Shown one piece after another: positions 28,120 through 36,339 of a stretch of DNA of 64,000 nucleotides. The number at the start of each line of letters is the position of its first letter. Position 1 is the first letter of the stretch. Made by a program: the position numbers and the translations under genes. The stretch is from Flavobacterium zepuense (GTDB lineage Bacteria; Bacteroidota; Bacteroidia; Flavobacteriales; Flavobacteriaceae), in the NCBI RefSeq assembly GCF_007097145.1, contig NZ_VJVZ01000004.1, forward strand, positions 310,001-374,000. Direction: 5' to 3'. Under the pieces are notes generated by a model. That model saw only the letters and a list, made by a program, of their open reading frames with translations, was not told the DNA's origin and did not search any database.

Positions 28120-28608
28120 ATGACCAAAACAAATACAATAATTGACTTAGCATCTAAGATTTCTTCAGAGATTGAAGATTTTCAAATGATTCGCGGTGCA
28201 GGAGCCGGAAATTTTGCAACAAATAGCTTTATGAAAACTCTGCGGTCTCACGCCATTGAAATCTTAAGCATAGACTATAGTGAAAAACGTGTTTCTGGAA
28301 AAAATTCCTTCGCTGTTGATTTTTATATTCCAGAAGAAAAAACGATAATAGAAGTAGCATTAGGCCTGCCTAATACTGCAAGTGAATTCGAGAAAGATAT
28401 TCTTAAAGCGATAATGGCAAAAGAATTGAATACGGAAATTGAAAAGCTAATATTTATCTCAAGAGCAGGTGCAAAAAAGAAATGTTTGCAACCTGGCAGA
28501 ACAGCGATTCGGGAATGGGCCAAAATTGTACACAACTTAGATATCGAAATATTTGAACTTCCCGGTGAGGCCCGAATTCGTAAGAAATCATTAATAAAGA
28601 ATACGTGA
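28120..28608 (+). CDS. Small protein with a restriction-endonuclease-like core (EVA variant)
   Basis: The ATG at 28120 gives 162 residues and begins the conserved-looking part. Residues 62-82 (SFAVDFYIPEEKTIIEVALGL) have the strand-turn-strand pattern of the PD-(D/E)XK fold with Asp67 and Glu78, but the usual Lys two residues after Glu is Ala80. It may therefore be inactive, or may use the Lys in KLIFISRAGAKKK. Its TGA overlaps the GTG start of the next gene by four bases, so the two are coupled. I do not recognise a named family. The pair lies among restriction genes, and a defence role is inferred from that. Confidence 0.6.
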   Translation: MTKTNTIIDLASKISSEIEDFQMIRGAGAGNFATNSFMKTLRSHAIEILSIDYSEKRVSGKNSFAVDFYIPEEKTIIEVALGLPNTASEFEKDILKAIMAKELNTEIEKLIFISRAGAKKKCLQPGRTAIREWAKIVHNLDIEIFELPGEARIRKKSLIKNT

Positions 28609-29690
28609 AAGAATACCCACATATCTTTTATCCAACGACTGTAGCTGTAGATAAAAACTTAATCGACTTTAAAAATTACAAGACCGGGTTTTCCGAAAGC
28701 TTTTTTGAGCACAAATTAGAACGATATTTTAAAAATCACATTTTAAAAAATGTTGTAATAGATGACGGGAGAAAATATCCGTATCAGCCGGATTATATTT
28801 TCTATTATGAAGAATACAATTTGTATATAGATATAGAAATTGATGAACCATATGCCCTTAGCAATAAAAAGCCAATACACTTAAATGACGATAAACGAAA
28901 TGATTACTTTTTAGATAAAGGCTGGGGCGTTATTCGATTTGCGGAAATACAAGTTACAAAATATCCTGAATTGTGCTGCAAAATCATCTCAGAGTACATT
29001 AGAAATATTACTGATGAAAATATCTGGATCGAAGGATTTCACGAACTTAAAAGCCTTGAAACTATTGCAGCCTGGAATTTCGATGATGCAAATGAAATGG
29101 CCTCTAAATCATATCGGCAAACTTATTTACAATTTCTAAAAAAAATTGATGAAAAACACCCGAGTGTGAGTATAATAGCTGACGGCATTTACTTAAATCA
29201 ACAGATATTGGAAACGAAAGTTGTTTTAGCGGAAGTCGAAGAAATTGAAAGATTTAATGAGTCAGCAAAAATATCAGTTTTCTTAAAATTGCTTTTACCA
29301 TCTATAGGGCATTTCAAGCTATCCGAAAATGAAAATGATAAAGTCTATATTGAACTTACAATCTACATTTCGAGGTATCATAGCTTTTATAGTTTTTCTT
29401 TTGATAGCGACTTTATTGAAATAGGAAGGTTTGTATTTAACATTTACTATGTAAGAACGCAAGAAATTATTTGCTTTGAAATTTTCGAGAAGATTATAGA
29501 TGAAAGTTTAAAGCAGGTTATTTTGATTGCAGATGATCCAGCCTATCCGCCATTTTTGGATGACAAGAATAGGAACGAGTTTATTTTGGTGAGAAATTAT
29601 TACGATACTTTTATGCCCGGCGATTTTAGCTATATTAACATTGATGGTCCGATCGAGCATTCGTTGGAGATTGTATATAAAAATGAATAA
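28605..29690 (+). CDS. Protein with N-terminal DUF559/Vsr-like nuclease domain
   Basis: A 361-residue protein starting at a GTG that shares GTGA with the stop of the preceding gene. The N-terminal 120 residues look like a PD-(D/E)XK nuclease of the DUF559/Vsr type: Glu35 in a helix, Asp63 in QPDYIF, IDIEIDEPY (75-83), then DDKRNDYFLDKGWGVIRFAEIQV (95-117), where R98, W107 and R111 follow the family pattern. The usual catalytic ExK is not plain. The C-terminal 240 residues are a mostly beta, unrecognised domain. Together with its coupled partner it makes a compact two-gene module that I cannot place in any named defence system. Confidence 0.6.
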   Translation: MKEYPHIFYPTTVAVDKNLIDFKNYKTGFSESFFEHKLERYFKNHILKNVVIDDGRKYPYQPDYIFYYEEYNLYIDIEIDEPYALSNKKPIHLNDDKRNDYFLDKGWGVIRFAEIQVTKYPELCCKIISEYIRNITDENIWIEGFHELKSLETIAAWNFDDANEMASKSYRQTYLQFLKKIDEKHPSVSIIADGIYLNQQILETKVVLAEVEEIERFNESAKISVFLKLLLPSIGHFKLSENENDKVYIELTIYISRYHSFYSFSFDSDFIEIGRFVFNIYYVRTQEIICFEIFEKIIDESLKQVILIADDPAYPPFLDDKNRNEFILVRNYYDTFMPGDFSYINIDGPIEHSLEIVYKNE

Positions 29691-29790
29691 ATGCGGAAAG
29701 AAATAATTCTTTTCAGAGCAGCGCTTAAAAATTAAATTATAGTAATTGATAATAATATTATCAACGTTACACTTCAAAACAAACTGACAA

Positions 29791-30645
29791 ATGTCTGAAG
29801 CTAAAAACTTAGATTGGAAAACATACGAATCAATCACGAAATATATCTATGAAACTTTAGGTAAGCAACACGGTGTTACCGTAAAAGGACATGGAAGCAG
29901 CTGTACCGTTAAGGGCAATTCCGGAACAAGTCATCAAATTGACGTATTAACTACGCATTCGGATGGCATTCATTCTTATGAAACCGCCATTGAATGCAAA
30001 CACTGGAAAGAAAAAGTAAACAAGGACATTGTAATGAAATTGTCGGCAATTTTGGAAGATACCGGCATTAACAAAGGTGTTATTGTTTCTAAAAGCGGCT
30101 TTACGCCCGATGGTATTGCACTTGCTAAATTTAAGAACATAGGATTAGTAGAGTTAAGGGAAGCTGTTGACAATGATTTTAAAGATAATTCGCGGGAATT
30201 GGAGATTGGACAACTCGAAATCCGTATGAAGATAGTGGCACGACGGCCCGAAATTTTGAGCGTGGTTACAGATGGAGGAGACCTGCTAGATGCACAGGAT
30301 TATTTCGACTTTTTAGATTATGGCATTAGATCGGAAAATGGTGATCATGTTCACCTAATACAATTTGTAGATGCATTTCGTTTAGAAATAAGCCGGATAG
30401 ACAAGGAACTTGAATTGATTACGAAACGCTACGATTTTCCCAACGGTACTTTATATAACAGAAAAACACAGTCATCTATTAAAATTGAACACTTAATCTT
30501 CACCGGCCAACTTAGGGACAGTGATGAAAGCAAAAATATTAAGTTTACGTTGGTTGACCAGGTGTGGTTGATTATGAAATCTCTTTTTGAAGAACGGATC
30601 TTTAGTTTTTCGGAAAGTGGTTTAATCATCGAAAATAAGAAATAG
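29791..30645 (+). CDS. Mrr-type restriction endonuclease
   Basis: A 284-residue protein. Residues 10-135 form an Mrr_cat restriction domain with the full catalytic set Asp51, Glu68 and Lys70 (HQIDVL, AIECKHW), followed by the typical DTGINKGVIVSKSGFTPDGIALAKFKNIGLVEL. The C-terminal 150 residues are an alpha/beta extension without a recognised domain; classical E. coli Mrr carries its DNA-binding winged helix at the N-terminus, which is missing here. It starts a run of four plus-strand genes with gaps of 38, 4 and 5 bp. It probably cuts invading or modified DNA, and the partner genes may supply target selection. Confidence 0.85.
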   Translation: MSEAKNLDWKTYESITKYIYETLGKQHGVTVKGHGSSCTVKGNSGTSHQIDVLTTHSDGIHSYETAIECKHWKEKVNKDIVMKLSAILEDTGINKGVIVSKSGFTPDGIALAKFKNIGLVELREAVDNDFKDNSRELEIGQLEIRMKIVARRPEILSVVTDGGDLLDAQDYFDFLDYGIRSENGDHVHLIQFVDAFRLEISRIDKELELITKRYDFPNGTLYNRKTQSSIKIEHLIFTGQLRDSDESKNIKFTLVDQVWLIMKSLFEERIFSFSESGLIIENKK

Positions 30646-30683
30646 CAATGCTGGGGTAACATACACTTAATATCAAAATAATT

Positions 30684-31004
30684 ATGATGAAGATACATGC
30701 TTTTTTAGAGGATAATTTACCTTCAGTTAGAGAACTTATTTCAGAATTTGAAATTGACGAAGAGTTTAGCTCACATGATTTTATTGAAAAGTTTATAGGT
30801 AAATTTGAATCAGAGTATATCGGCATGCTTGTGAAATATCAAAACTCTAATCAGGCATTTCAGACTGTTAATAGTCAGATAGATTTATATATGAATACAA
30901 AAAAAGAAATTTTAGGCATTTATAAAACTGATAGGAAAGCAAGTGAAAATGTTCGTGGGAGATTTCATGGTATACAGTGGTGGATGAAAACAAAACTTAA
31001 CTAA
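30684..31004 (+). CDS. Small hypothetical protein in the Mrr cluster
   Basis: A 106-residue, mostly helical protein with an acidic N-terminus (LEDNLPSVRELISEFEIDEEF) and a basic C-terminus (KTDRKASENVRGRFHGIQWW). No membrane segment, signal peptide or known motif is visible. It lies 38 bp after the Mrr gene and 4 bp before the HNH-like gene, so it is very probably part of that operon. It may be an adaptor or inhibitor; this is a guess from size and position. Confidence 0.6.
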   Translation: MMKIHAFLEDNLPSVRELISEFEIDEEFSSHDFIEKFIGKFESEYIGMLVKYQNSNQAFQTVNSQIDLYMNTKKEILGIYKTDRKASENVRGRFHGIQWWMKTKLN

Positions 31005-31008
31005 TAAC

Positions 31009-31962
31009 ATGAGCAAGACACAAGAAAAAAGGCATAAGATTTTCAATATTTATTCAAAACAACTACATTCTCTTGTTGATAATGGCTTGTCAGATATACA
31101 ATTGAAATTCGAGAAAACATATATATGCCCGATTTGCTATAACCAATTTTCAGAAGCGGATTTAGATACTTCTAAAGAGAGCTTTTTAACGCTTGAAGAT
31201 GCACCTCCAAAATCTCTTGGCGGAAAAGCAAATACACTAACATGCAATAAATGTAATAATGAGTTTGGACATACTATTGACTTTCACTTAGCAGAATACA
31301 TAAACGAAGCCGATATACATGCATTTCTTCCAAATACGGGGTCACGGGTAAAAATGACCCATAAAGGCATTCGCGTGCAGGGCATAGTTAACGTGGATGC
31401 CGACGGAAAAATTACTATAACGCATATCGAAAAAATCAATAATCCTAAAGTTTTGAAGGACTATGTTGCAAAGACTGGTAAAGATGATATTGCAGATTTA
31501 GAATTTCCAGCTTCCAGAGTTGAGTTTAAAAAGTTTGAAATAGCGCTGCTAAAAACTGCTTATATCCTGGCTTTTGAAAAATTCGGATATCCTTTAATTT
31601 TAAGCAAAGCATTCGATATAGTCCGAGATCAATTAAGAAATCCCGAAAAAAATATTTACTCTACTGGATTTTGGTCAAGACAATCTGTTTTTAATAAATC
31701 CATTGCAGGAGTTCTTTTAATAATTACTCCCGGTTTTGAAGGGTTTCAAGCGATTTTCGTTCTCGCTACCGGAGCAAGTGAGTCTGGTTATGGCGTTTAT
31801 CTTCCGATTTCTTATAAAACTGCGATAAGCACCATTGAAAATTTTAAGAAGCAAGAGGCGGGTTTTGGTTTAAAATATGAATCCTATCAAGAATCAGACT
31901 ATTTCAATGATGAAAGCAATCAAAAAATGTGTGTTGCTTTTATGAATAAGCACAATAAATAG
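31009..31962 (+). CDS. HNH-like zinc-binding protein in the Mrr cluster
   Basis: A 317-residue protein with CxxC pairs at Cys40/Cys43 (CPICYNQF) and Cys79/Cys82 (CNKCNNEFG) around LEDAPPKSLGG (62-72), the layout expected of an HNH/His-Me finger nuclease bound to zinc. The histidine normally found before PP is replaced by Ala, so activity is uncertain. It resembles the protein at 26356-27150 in this region only. The rest is mixed alpha/beta, with KKFEIALLKTAYILAFEKFGYPL recalling the helical core of HNH proteins found in defence loci. It lies 4 bp after the small gene and 5 bp before the UPF0489-like gene. Confidence 0.65.
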   Translation: MSKTQEKRHKIFNIYSKQLHSLVDNGLSDIQLKFEKTYICPICYNQFSEADLDTSKESFLTLEDAPPKSLGGKANTLTCNKCNNEFGHTIDFHLAEYINEADIHAFLPNTGSRVKMTHKGIRVQGIVNVDADGKITITHIEKINNPKVLKDYVAKTGKDDIADLEFPASRVEFKKFEIALLKTAYILAFEKFGYPLILSKAFDIVRDQLRNPEKNIYSTGFWSRQSVFNKSIAGVLLIITPGFEGFQAIFVLATGASESGYGVYLPISYKTAISTIENFKKQEAGFGLKYESYQESDYFNDESNQKMCVAFMNKHNK

Positions 31963-31967
31963 TTGTT

Positions 31968-32732
31968 ATGAGAATACTTGACATTGACCTCGACTTTTTT
32001 TTGGATGAAATTGCGCACTTTCGAAAGAGAAATAATCAACGTCTCGATAAGCGCCGGTATGTTCCCTGGAATTCCGGTCAAGTTGAATGTTTTCTAGAGA
32101 AAAGCCTAGGACTCAATAAATCCAATCCAATACCGGGCTATTTATTTACACATCACGATGAAGTTTTCTGTTGGTATAAAGAGCAAATTGCAAGTGGTAA
32201 TATACAAGGCGCATCGTCGATTCTCCATGTTGATGCACATTCTGATTTGGCTACAGGTATAGACGGCGCGTTTCTTTATATTATGGAAACAATGATGAGA
32301 AAACCAATAAATCTCAGACCTGATGTTTCCGATGCGACTGACTGGTCAAAATTGAACCCGGGCAATTATCTTGTCTTTATGGCGGCATGTGAATGGATTA
32401 GCGATTTAACGTTTGTAAAGCATCATAAATCAAATGAAAAATATAATCCGCTTTATTTTAGCGGCAATGATGCTGATAGCGGCAACATCCAGATAAAAAG
32501 TTATCAGCCCGGAATTTTAAAAAACCTAGCGAGTGGCACCAGACTGTTTGCTGAAATACATAATCATGAGCCAATAATCGTGGGGCAAGAGGTTCCTTTT
32601 CAAGAAATATCATGGTGCAATTATGGTACTGATGAAAAATTTGATTTCATTTTATTGACCCAATCGCCTAGCTTTACTCCCGCTACCGCCGATAAATTAA
32701 TGGATGTCATCAAGCAATATATGGTTTTGTAA
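31968..32732 (+). CDS. UPF0489-like (arginase-fold) metal-dependent hydrolase
   Basis: A 254-residue protein with the metal-binding pattern of the arginase/deacetylase fold as found in UPF0489: DIDLDFF (5-11), THHDE (61-65) and HVDAHSDL (87-94). Some family members act on arginine side chains of peptides; the substrate here is unknown. It is the last gene of a tight plus-strand run (Mrr, small protein, HNH-like, this gene) with a 5-bp spacing, which is an unusual partner for restriction-type genes. Either it is a functional effector or modifier of the cluster, or it came as unrelated cargo with the HNH-like gene. Confidence 0.68.
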   Translation: MRILDIDLDFFLDEIAHFRKRNNQRLDKRRYVPWNSGQVECFLEKSLGLNKSNPIPGYLFTHHDEVFCWYKEQIASGNIQGASSILHVDAHSDLATGIDGAFLYIMETMMRKPINLRPDVSDATDWSKLNPGNYLVFMAACEWISDLTFVKHHKSNEKYNPLYFSGNDADSGNIQIKSYQPGILKNLASGTRLFAEIHNHEPIIVGQEVPFQEISWCNYGTDEKFDFILLTQSPSFTPATADKLMDVIKQYMVL

Positions 32733-32777
32733 TCGGCGCAAAAGAAATTGAACATTAATTAAGGCGACTTTAAGTTT

Positions 32778-33393
32778 ATGATTGAGGATATTAAAAAGAA
32801 CTACAGGAGAGCTATGAATCGTTTTTCCATTTTTCGATGGATCTTGTTAAAGGGCTTGACGATAACAATGATAACTTGAAGTTTGCGGTTGTAAATATGC
32901 AGGTAGCGTTAGAGTTGTTTTTAAAGTATTATTTTATAGCACGAGCAATGAATCACGGGTATTTAAAAACCTAAACACTTATCAAAAAGTCCTAGATAAA
33001 GTGTTTTCTAACCAAGATATTTTGATTACCAAAAAGAAAGTTTTAAAAGAAATTTCGGATTCAAGAAATGATATTGTCCACAAGGGCAAACATCACCAAT
33101 GGTCGGACGAACTGGCCATGAATCTTATAAACTGCACCTTATTCATTCAAGTGGTGCTAAACAGGCATTTTAATACGAGCCTAATTCCAATATCTTAAAG
33201 CAATAATGAATTAAGCTCAAATTCTACGTGGCGAAAAGGGGCTGAGAGTTTCGCCAAGAACATTTCTGATCTGAATAAAACTTCAGTTTACGAATGTATT
33301 TATTGCTGTTCCAGAGCCATGGTTGATAAGAAGCTTTTTACATATGATGAGTTTAGCGATGAAGGCTTCCACAAGGTTAATTATAAATTATAA
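32778..33393 (+). pseudogene. Decayed HEPN-type gene
   Basis: Coding pieces in different frames can be joined: DLVKGLDDNNDNLKFAVVNMQVALELF (about 32836-32925), then KNLNTYQKVLDKVF with SRNDIVHKGK and LINCTLFIQVVLN (about 32968-33198), and a third piece, WRKGAESFAKNISDLNK with ECIYCCSRAMVDKKL, ending at the TAA at 33391-33393. The RNDIVH segment is the Rx4H motif of HEPN ribonucleases, and the tail has a CxxC. At least two frameshifts break it, so it is almost certainly non-functional. It is a relic of an abortive-infection-like gene in the defence cargo. Confidence 0.7.
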
Positions 33394-33426
33394 GAATCTA
33401 TTAAACATGTGCAATATCAAAATACT

Positions 33427-33867
33427 TCACTGATTTGCAACAGCAATGGATGCTTTTCTCTCATCAATATTTTTTATGATTAGCTCGACTACATTTGAAA
33501 TTTCTTTACGTACTTCTGTTGACCAGAATCTTAAGACAATCCAACCAGAATTGGTGAGGAAAGTCGTTACCTCTTTATCTCTCTCGATATTACGCTCAAT
33601 TTTATTATGCCAAAAAGCCTGGTTAGATTTTATCTTATGTTTCGCACTATTCCAATCTTTTCCGTGAAAAAATTCTGAATCAATAAATATGGCTATTTTA
33701 AGTTTTTTAAACGTTATATCAGGTTTGCCGAAAACAGTCTTATTGTTTTTTCTGTAGCGATAACCTAACATCCATAAGGCTTTTGCAAGGGCAATTTCAT
33801 CTTTGGTTCCCGAAGATTTAATTGCAGCCATATTTCTCGATCGCTGCTCTTTGCTTATTCTGTCCAT
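33427..33867 (-). CDS. vsr: Very short patch repair endonuclease (Vsr)
   Basis: A 146-residue Vsr-type endonuclease, which nicks DNA next to T:G mismatches arising from deamination of 5-methylcytosine. It has MDRISKEQRSRNMAAIKSSGTKDE at the N-terminus, GKPDITF with the catalytic Asp50, FIDSEFFHGKDW with His68, and WIVLRFWSTEV. Length and motifs are normal. It matches the C5-methyltransferase encoded at 38433-39485, whose methylation would create the mismatches. It is divergent from the HNH endonuclease gene that starts at 33929, with only 61 bp between them for both promoters. Confidence 0.93.
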   Translation of the reverse strand: MDRISKEQRSRNMAAIKSSGTKDEIALAKALWMLGYRYRKNNKTVFGKPDITFKKLKIAIFIDSEFFHGKDWNSAKHKIKSNQAFWHNKIERNIERDKEVTTFLTNSGWIVLRFWSTEVRKEISNVVELIIKNIDERKASIAVANQ

Positions 33868-33928
33868 ATATTAAAGATAATTAAATGAAAGCTTATTCCA
33901 AAAGCTTTATATTTATAAATAAAATTTG

Positions 33929-34936
33929 ATGCATAATAACGATATTTCTTACTGGATGCTAAAATCTGTCTCAGAGGTAGATGTGTCCTATAAAAGTAAT
34001 GACGGATACAGTGATGAACTTGAAATAAAATACATGTACGATGATTCTGTTGCTAATCACAAACAAATTAATGCTGGTGACATTGCTGTAATTGTAAATA
34101 AACATATTGTACTTGGACTAGCCAAAATTTCAAGAATACTAACTTCTAAGAGCACTAAAGAACGTCGTCGATGTCCGTTTTGCAGGAGTACAAATTACGA
34201 GTACAGAAAAACAAGATCTCCACATTACAGATGTAACAAAGGTCATGAATTTGACAATCCACAATCTGAAAATATAGAAATTACACAATTTAGTGCTAAT
34301 TACAGTGACTCTTTTCAGTTACCACTACAAAAAATAACTATTGATAAATTGAGACCTTTTTTTACGAATAACTATAATCGTAACATGTCAATGCAACGAT
34401 TAGATAAACTTTTTTTTTCGGAATACATGAAAGAGGAGTTGGGAAAATTAAATAGATCGACAGTATATCCTGAAGCAACTGAGGCAGCTCATTTCTTGTC
34501 TGATATATCAGACAATAGTTACTTACCGGATAGAAATGATGAGAGATACAAAGTTTGGAAAGCTATCATGCAACGTAGAGGACAAAAGGACTTTAGAGAT
34601 GCTTTAAGGAATACTTATGGAGATAAATGCATGATTACTGGATGTGAAGTTCTTGAGGTCTTAGAAGCTGCTCACATTAATCCCTATCGGGGTGACAAAG
34701 ACAACCACATTACAAATGGCCTACTCTTACGATCAGATATTCACACTCTATTTGATTTAGATTTAATTGGCATTGAACCAGAGAAGCTTACTATTCATAT
34801 TAATCTCAATATTAAAAGACAGGAATACACTGAGCTTTCAGGCTTGAAGTTAAAATTAGGTTTGACAAATTTAAAACCTAATAAAACTGCATTGCAAATT
34901 CGGTGGGAAAAATTTAAATTGATCGATATGTTATAA
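33929..34936 (+). CDS. HNH restriction endonuclease with zinc ribbon
   Basis: A 335-residue protein from the ATG at 33929. The N-terminal domain has GDIAVIVNKHIVLGLAKISRI, which resembles an EVE/PUA-like fold. Then comes a CPFC...C zinc ribbon (about residues 79-105). The C-terminal HNH_2-type nuclease has CMITGCEVLEVLEAAHINPYRGDKDNHITNGLLLRSDIHTLFD, with the H-N-H residues in AAHI, ITNG and DIHTLFD. This is the probable cutting subunit of the restriction-modification system whose methyltransferase is encoded convergently. An EVE-like reader would suggest recognition of a modified base, but the methyltransferase next to it argues for a type II role. Confidence 0.82.
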   Translation: MHNNDISYWMLKSVSEVDVSYKSNDGYSDELEIKYMYDDSVANHKQINAGDIAVIVNKHIVLGLAKISRILTSKSTKERRRCPFCRSTNYEYRKTRSPHYRCNKGHEFDNPQSENIEITQFSANYSDSFQLPLQKITIDKLRPFFTNNYNRNMSMQRLDKLFFSEYMKEELGKLNRSTVYPEATEAAHFLSDISDNSYLPDRNDERYKVWKAIMQRRGQKDFRDALRNTYGDKCMITGCEVLEVLEAAHINPYRGDKDNHITNGLLLRSDIHTLFDLDLIGIEPEKLTIHINLNIKRQEYTELSGLKLKLGLTNLKPNKTALQIRWEKFKLIDML

Positions 34937-35024
34937 ATGTGTCTTTTGAGTAAATTTCATGTTATGTGTATAAATTCACTTCATGAGTAGTTAATCCAGT
35001 AAAAACTATATTTATATTTGAGAA

Positions 35025-36317
35025 TTATTGAAGAACTCCAATTCCTAACCTGGCAGTGTGCGAGGATAATTTCTGAAGGATATCTGCAAATAGCTTGTCT
35101 TTTGCGCGATAAATAATACTAAAACGCGTACTGTCCTTTAAATCATCTTCGATCAAAGTTTGAAAATGATAAAAATCAAAAATAAGCATTTGTGGCTTTT
35201 CAAATCCTTCTAATTGAATTGGATACAAAAAAGTATAAAAATTTTCCCCACCAAAAGCCGATGTCTTGATATTTGCATCATAGTCCATATGAAGACCGCC
35301 AACAACCCTTGAGAATTTTTTCTTTTTGCCCAGGGCAAAGTCACAAGGAGGAGTCATTTCAATGCATATTCTTCTCTTGGGTAAATCCTTATAATCTGGA
35401 TCGGAATTCAAGTCTTTATCTGCTTTTTTGACTGTTATTGTTTTAATAAACATCGCCGATGACTCATCTTTAATTTCGTAAATGTTTCCTGGGATTGGGG
35501 AATCTTGCGCTAGATTGTGATTATCTAACATAAGAAGCGTATTAAGCTTCGAAAAGATAAGCTGCTTTTCTTCCTTACTGGCATTAAAATTTAATTTTTT
35601 AGGATCTGAAAACAGGTTGTCAATTTTGTTGAAACGATTGGAAATTTCGAATTGAAGTGAGTCCATCAAAGATTTAACCAAGTCCTTTTGTAAATCATAA
35701 TTCCCAATGTTATCAGCAGGAATTCCGGTAAAATTTAAAGCTAAAGAATGAAGAAGAGGTTCTAAATTAATATATTTTTTTGGATCATTGTCGAATAGAT
35801 CATAAAGCATTTTTATAGTGTGGTCTGACCCGCTTTTAACTGACTTGTTCCATTCGATAAATAATGAAGATGCTACATTTTCTTTTAACTTTTCTTCCAC
35901 ACCTTCCAGCAACCCTTCATAATTGTTATTCATATACAAAGTCTTATCTAATGCTACCGCGAAAAGGGGAAGTGTGAAATTATTAGTAGGTTTAAATATT
36001 CTGTTAATAAATTCAGTAAAATGTTCTGTATGTTTTGTCCAGAGAACTATACCATACGTTCCAAAACTCGTTCCAAGAACCTTCGTGAAAAGCGCGCGTA
36101 TAATGTTAATATTATTGATTTCATCCTGACCATCTTCAAGGAAAAGATCTAAAAAAATTAATTTTCTGTTGTTAAATACAGATGTTTTCTCCCTTAGTTG
36201 GTCTGGAGTAAAGTGTTTGACCCAAATATCTTTACTATCTAAATATTCCTTTAAAGAAGCAACTTCCGCTTCTTTATCATCAATTATTAAAGCACTTGTA
36301 ATAAAATTTTGTAGCAT
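35025..36317 (-). CDS. Receiver-domain protein of the GHKL-associated RM operon
   Basis: The ATG at 36315-36317 is chosen because earlier in-frame starts lie inside the upstream gene. The 430-residue product begins with a receiver-like domain: Asp13-Asp14 (ALIIDDKE), phospho-acceptor-like Asp57 (LIFLDLFLEDG) and a GIVLWTKH strand. The remaining 300 residues are unrecognised; PKRRICIEMTPPCDF and LIFDFYHFQTL are its most distinctive parts. It follows the double-GHKL protein gene by 22 bp. A receiver next to a histidine-kinase-like ATPase suggests a phosphorelay or a structural mimic of one inside a restriction system. Confidence 0.72.
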   Translation of the reverse strand: MLQNFITSALIIDDKEAEVASLKEYLDSKDIWVKHFTPDQLREKTSVFNNRKLIFLDLFLEDGQDEINNINIIRALFTKVLGTSFGTYGIVLWTKHTEHFTEFINRIFKPTNNFTLPLFAVALDKTLYMNNNYEGLLEGVEEKLKENVASSLFIEWNKSVKSGSDHTIKMLYDLFDNDPKKYINLEPLLHSLALNFTGIPADNIGNYDLQKDLVKSLMDSLQFEISNRFNKIDNLFSDPKKLNFNASKEEKQLIFSKLNTLLMLDNHNLAQDSPIPGNIYEIKDESSAMFIKTITVKKADKDLNSDPDYKDLPKRRICIEMTPPCDFALGKKKKFSRVVGGLHMDYDANIKTSAFGGENFYTFLYPIQLEGFEKPQMLIFDFYHFQTLIEDDLKDSTRFSIIYRAKDKLFADILQKLSSHTARLGIGVLQ

Positions 36318-36339
36318 AGTATTTTTTTCAGGTTGTTGG

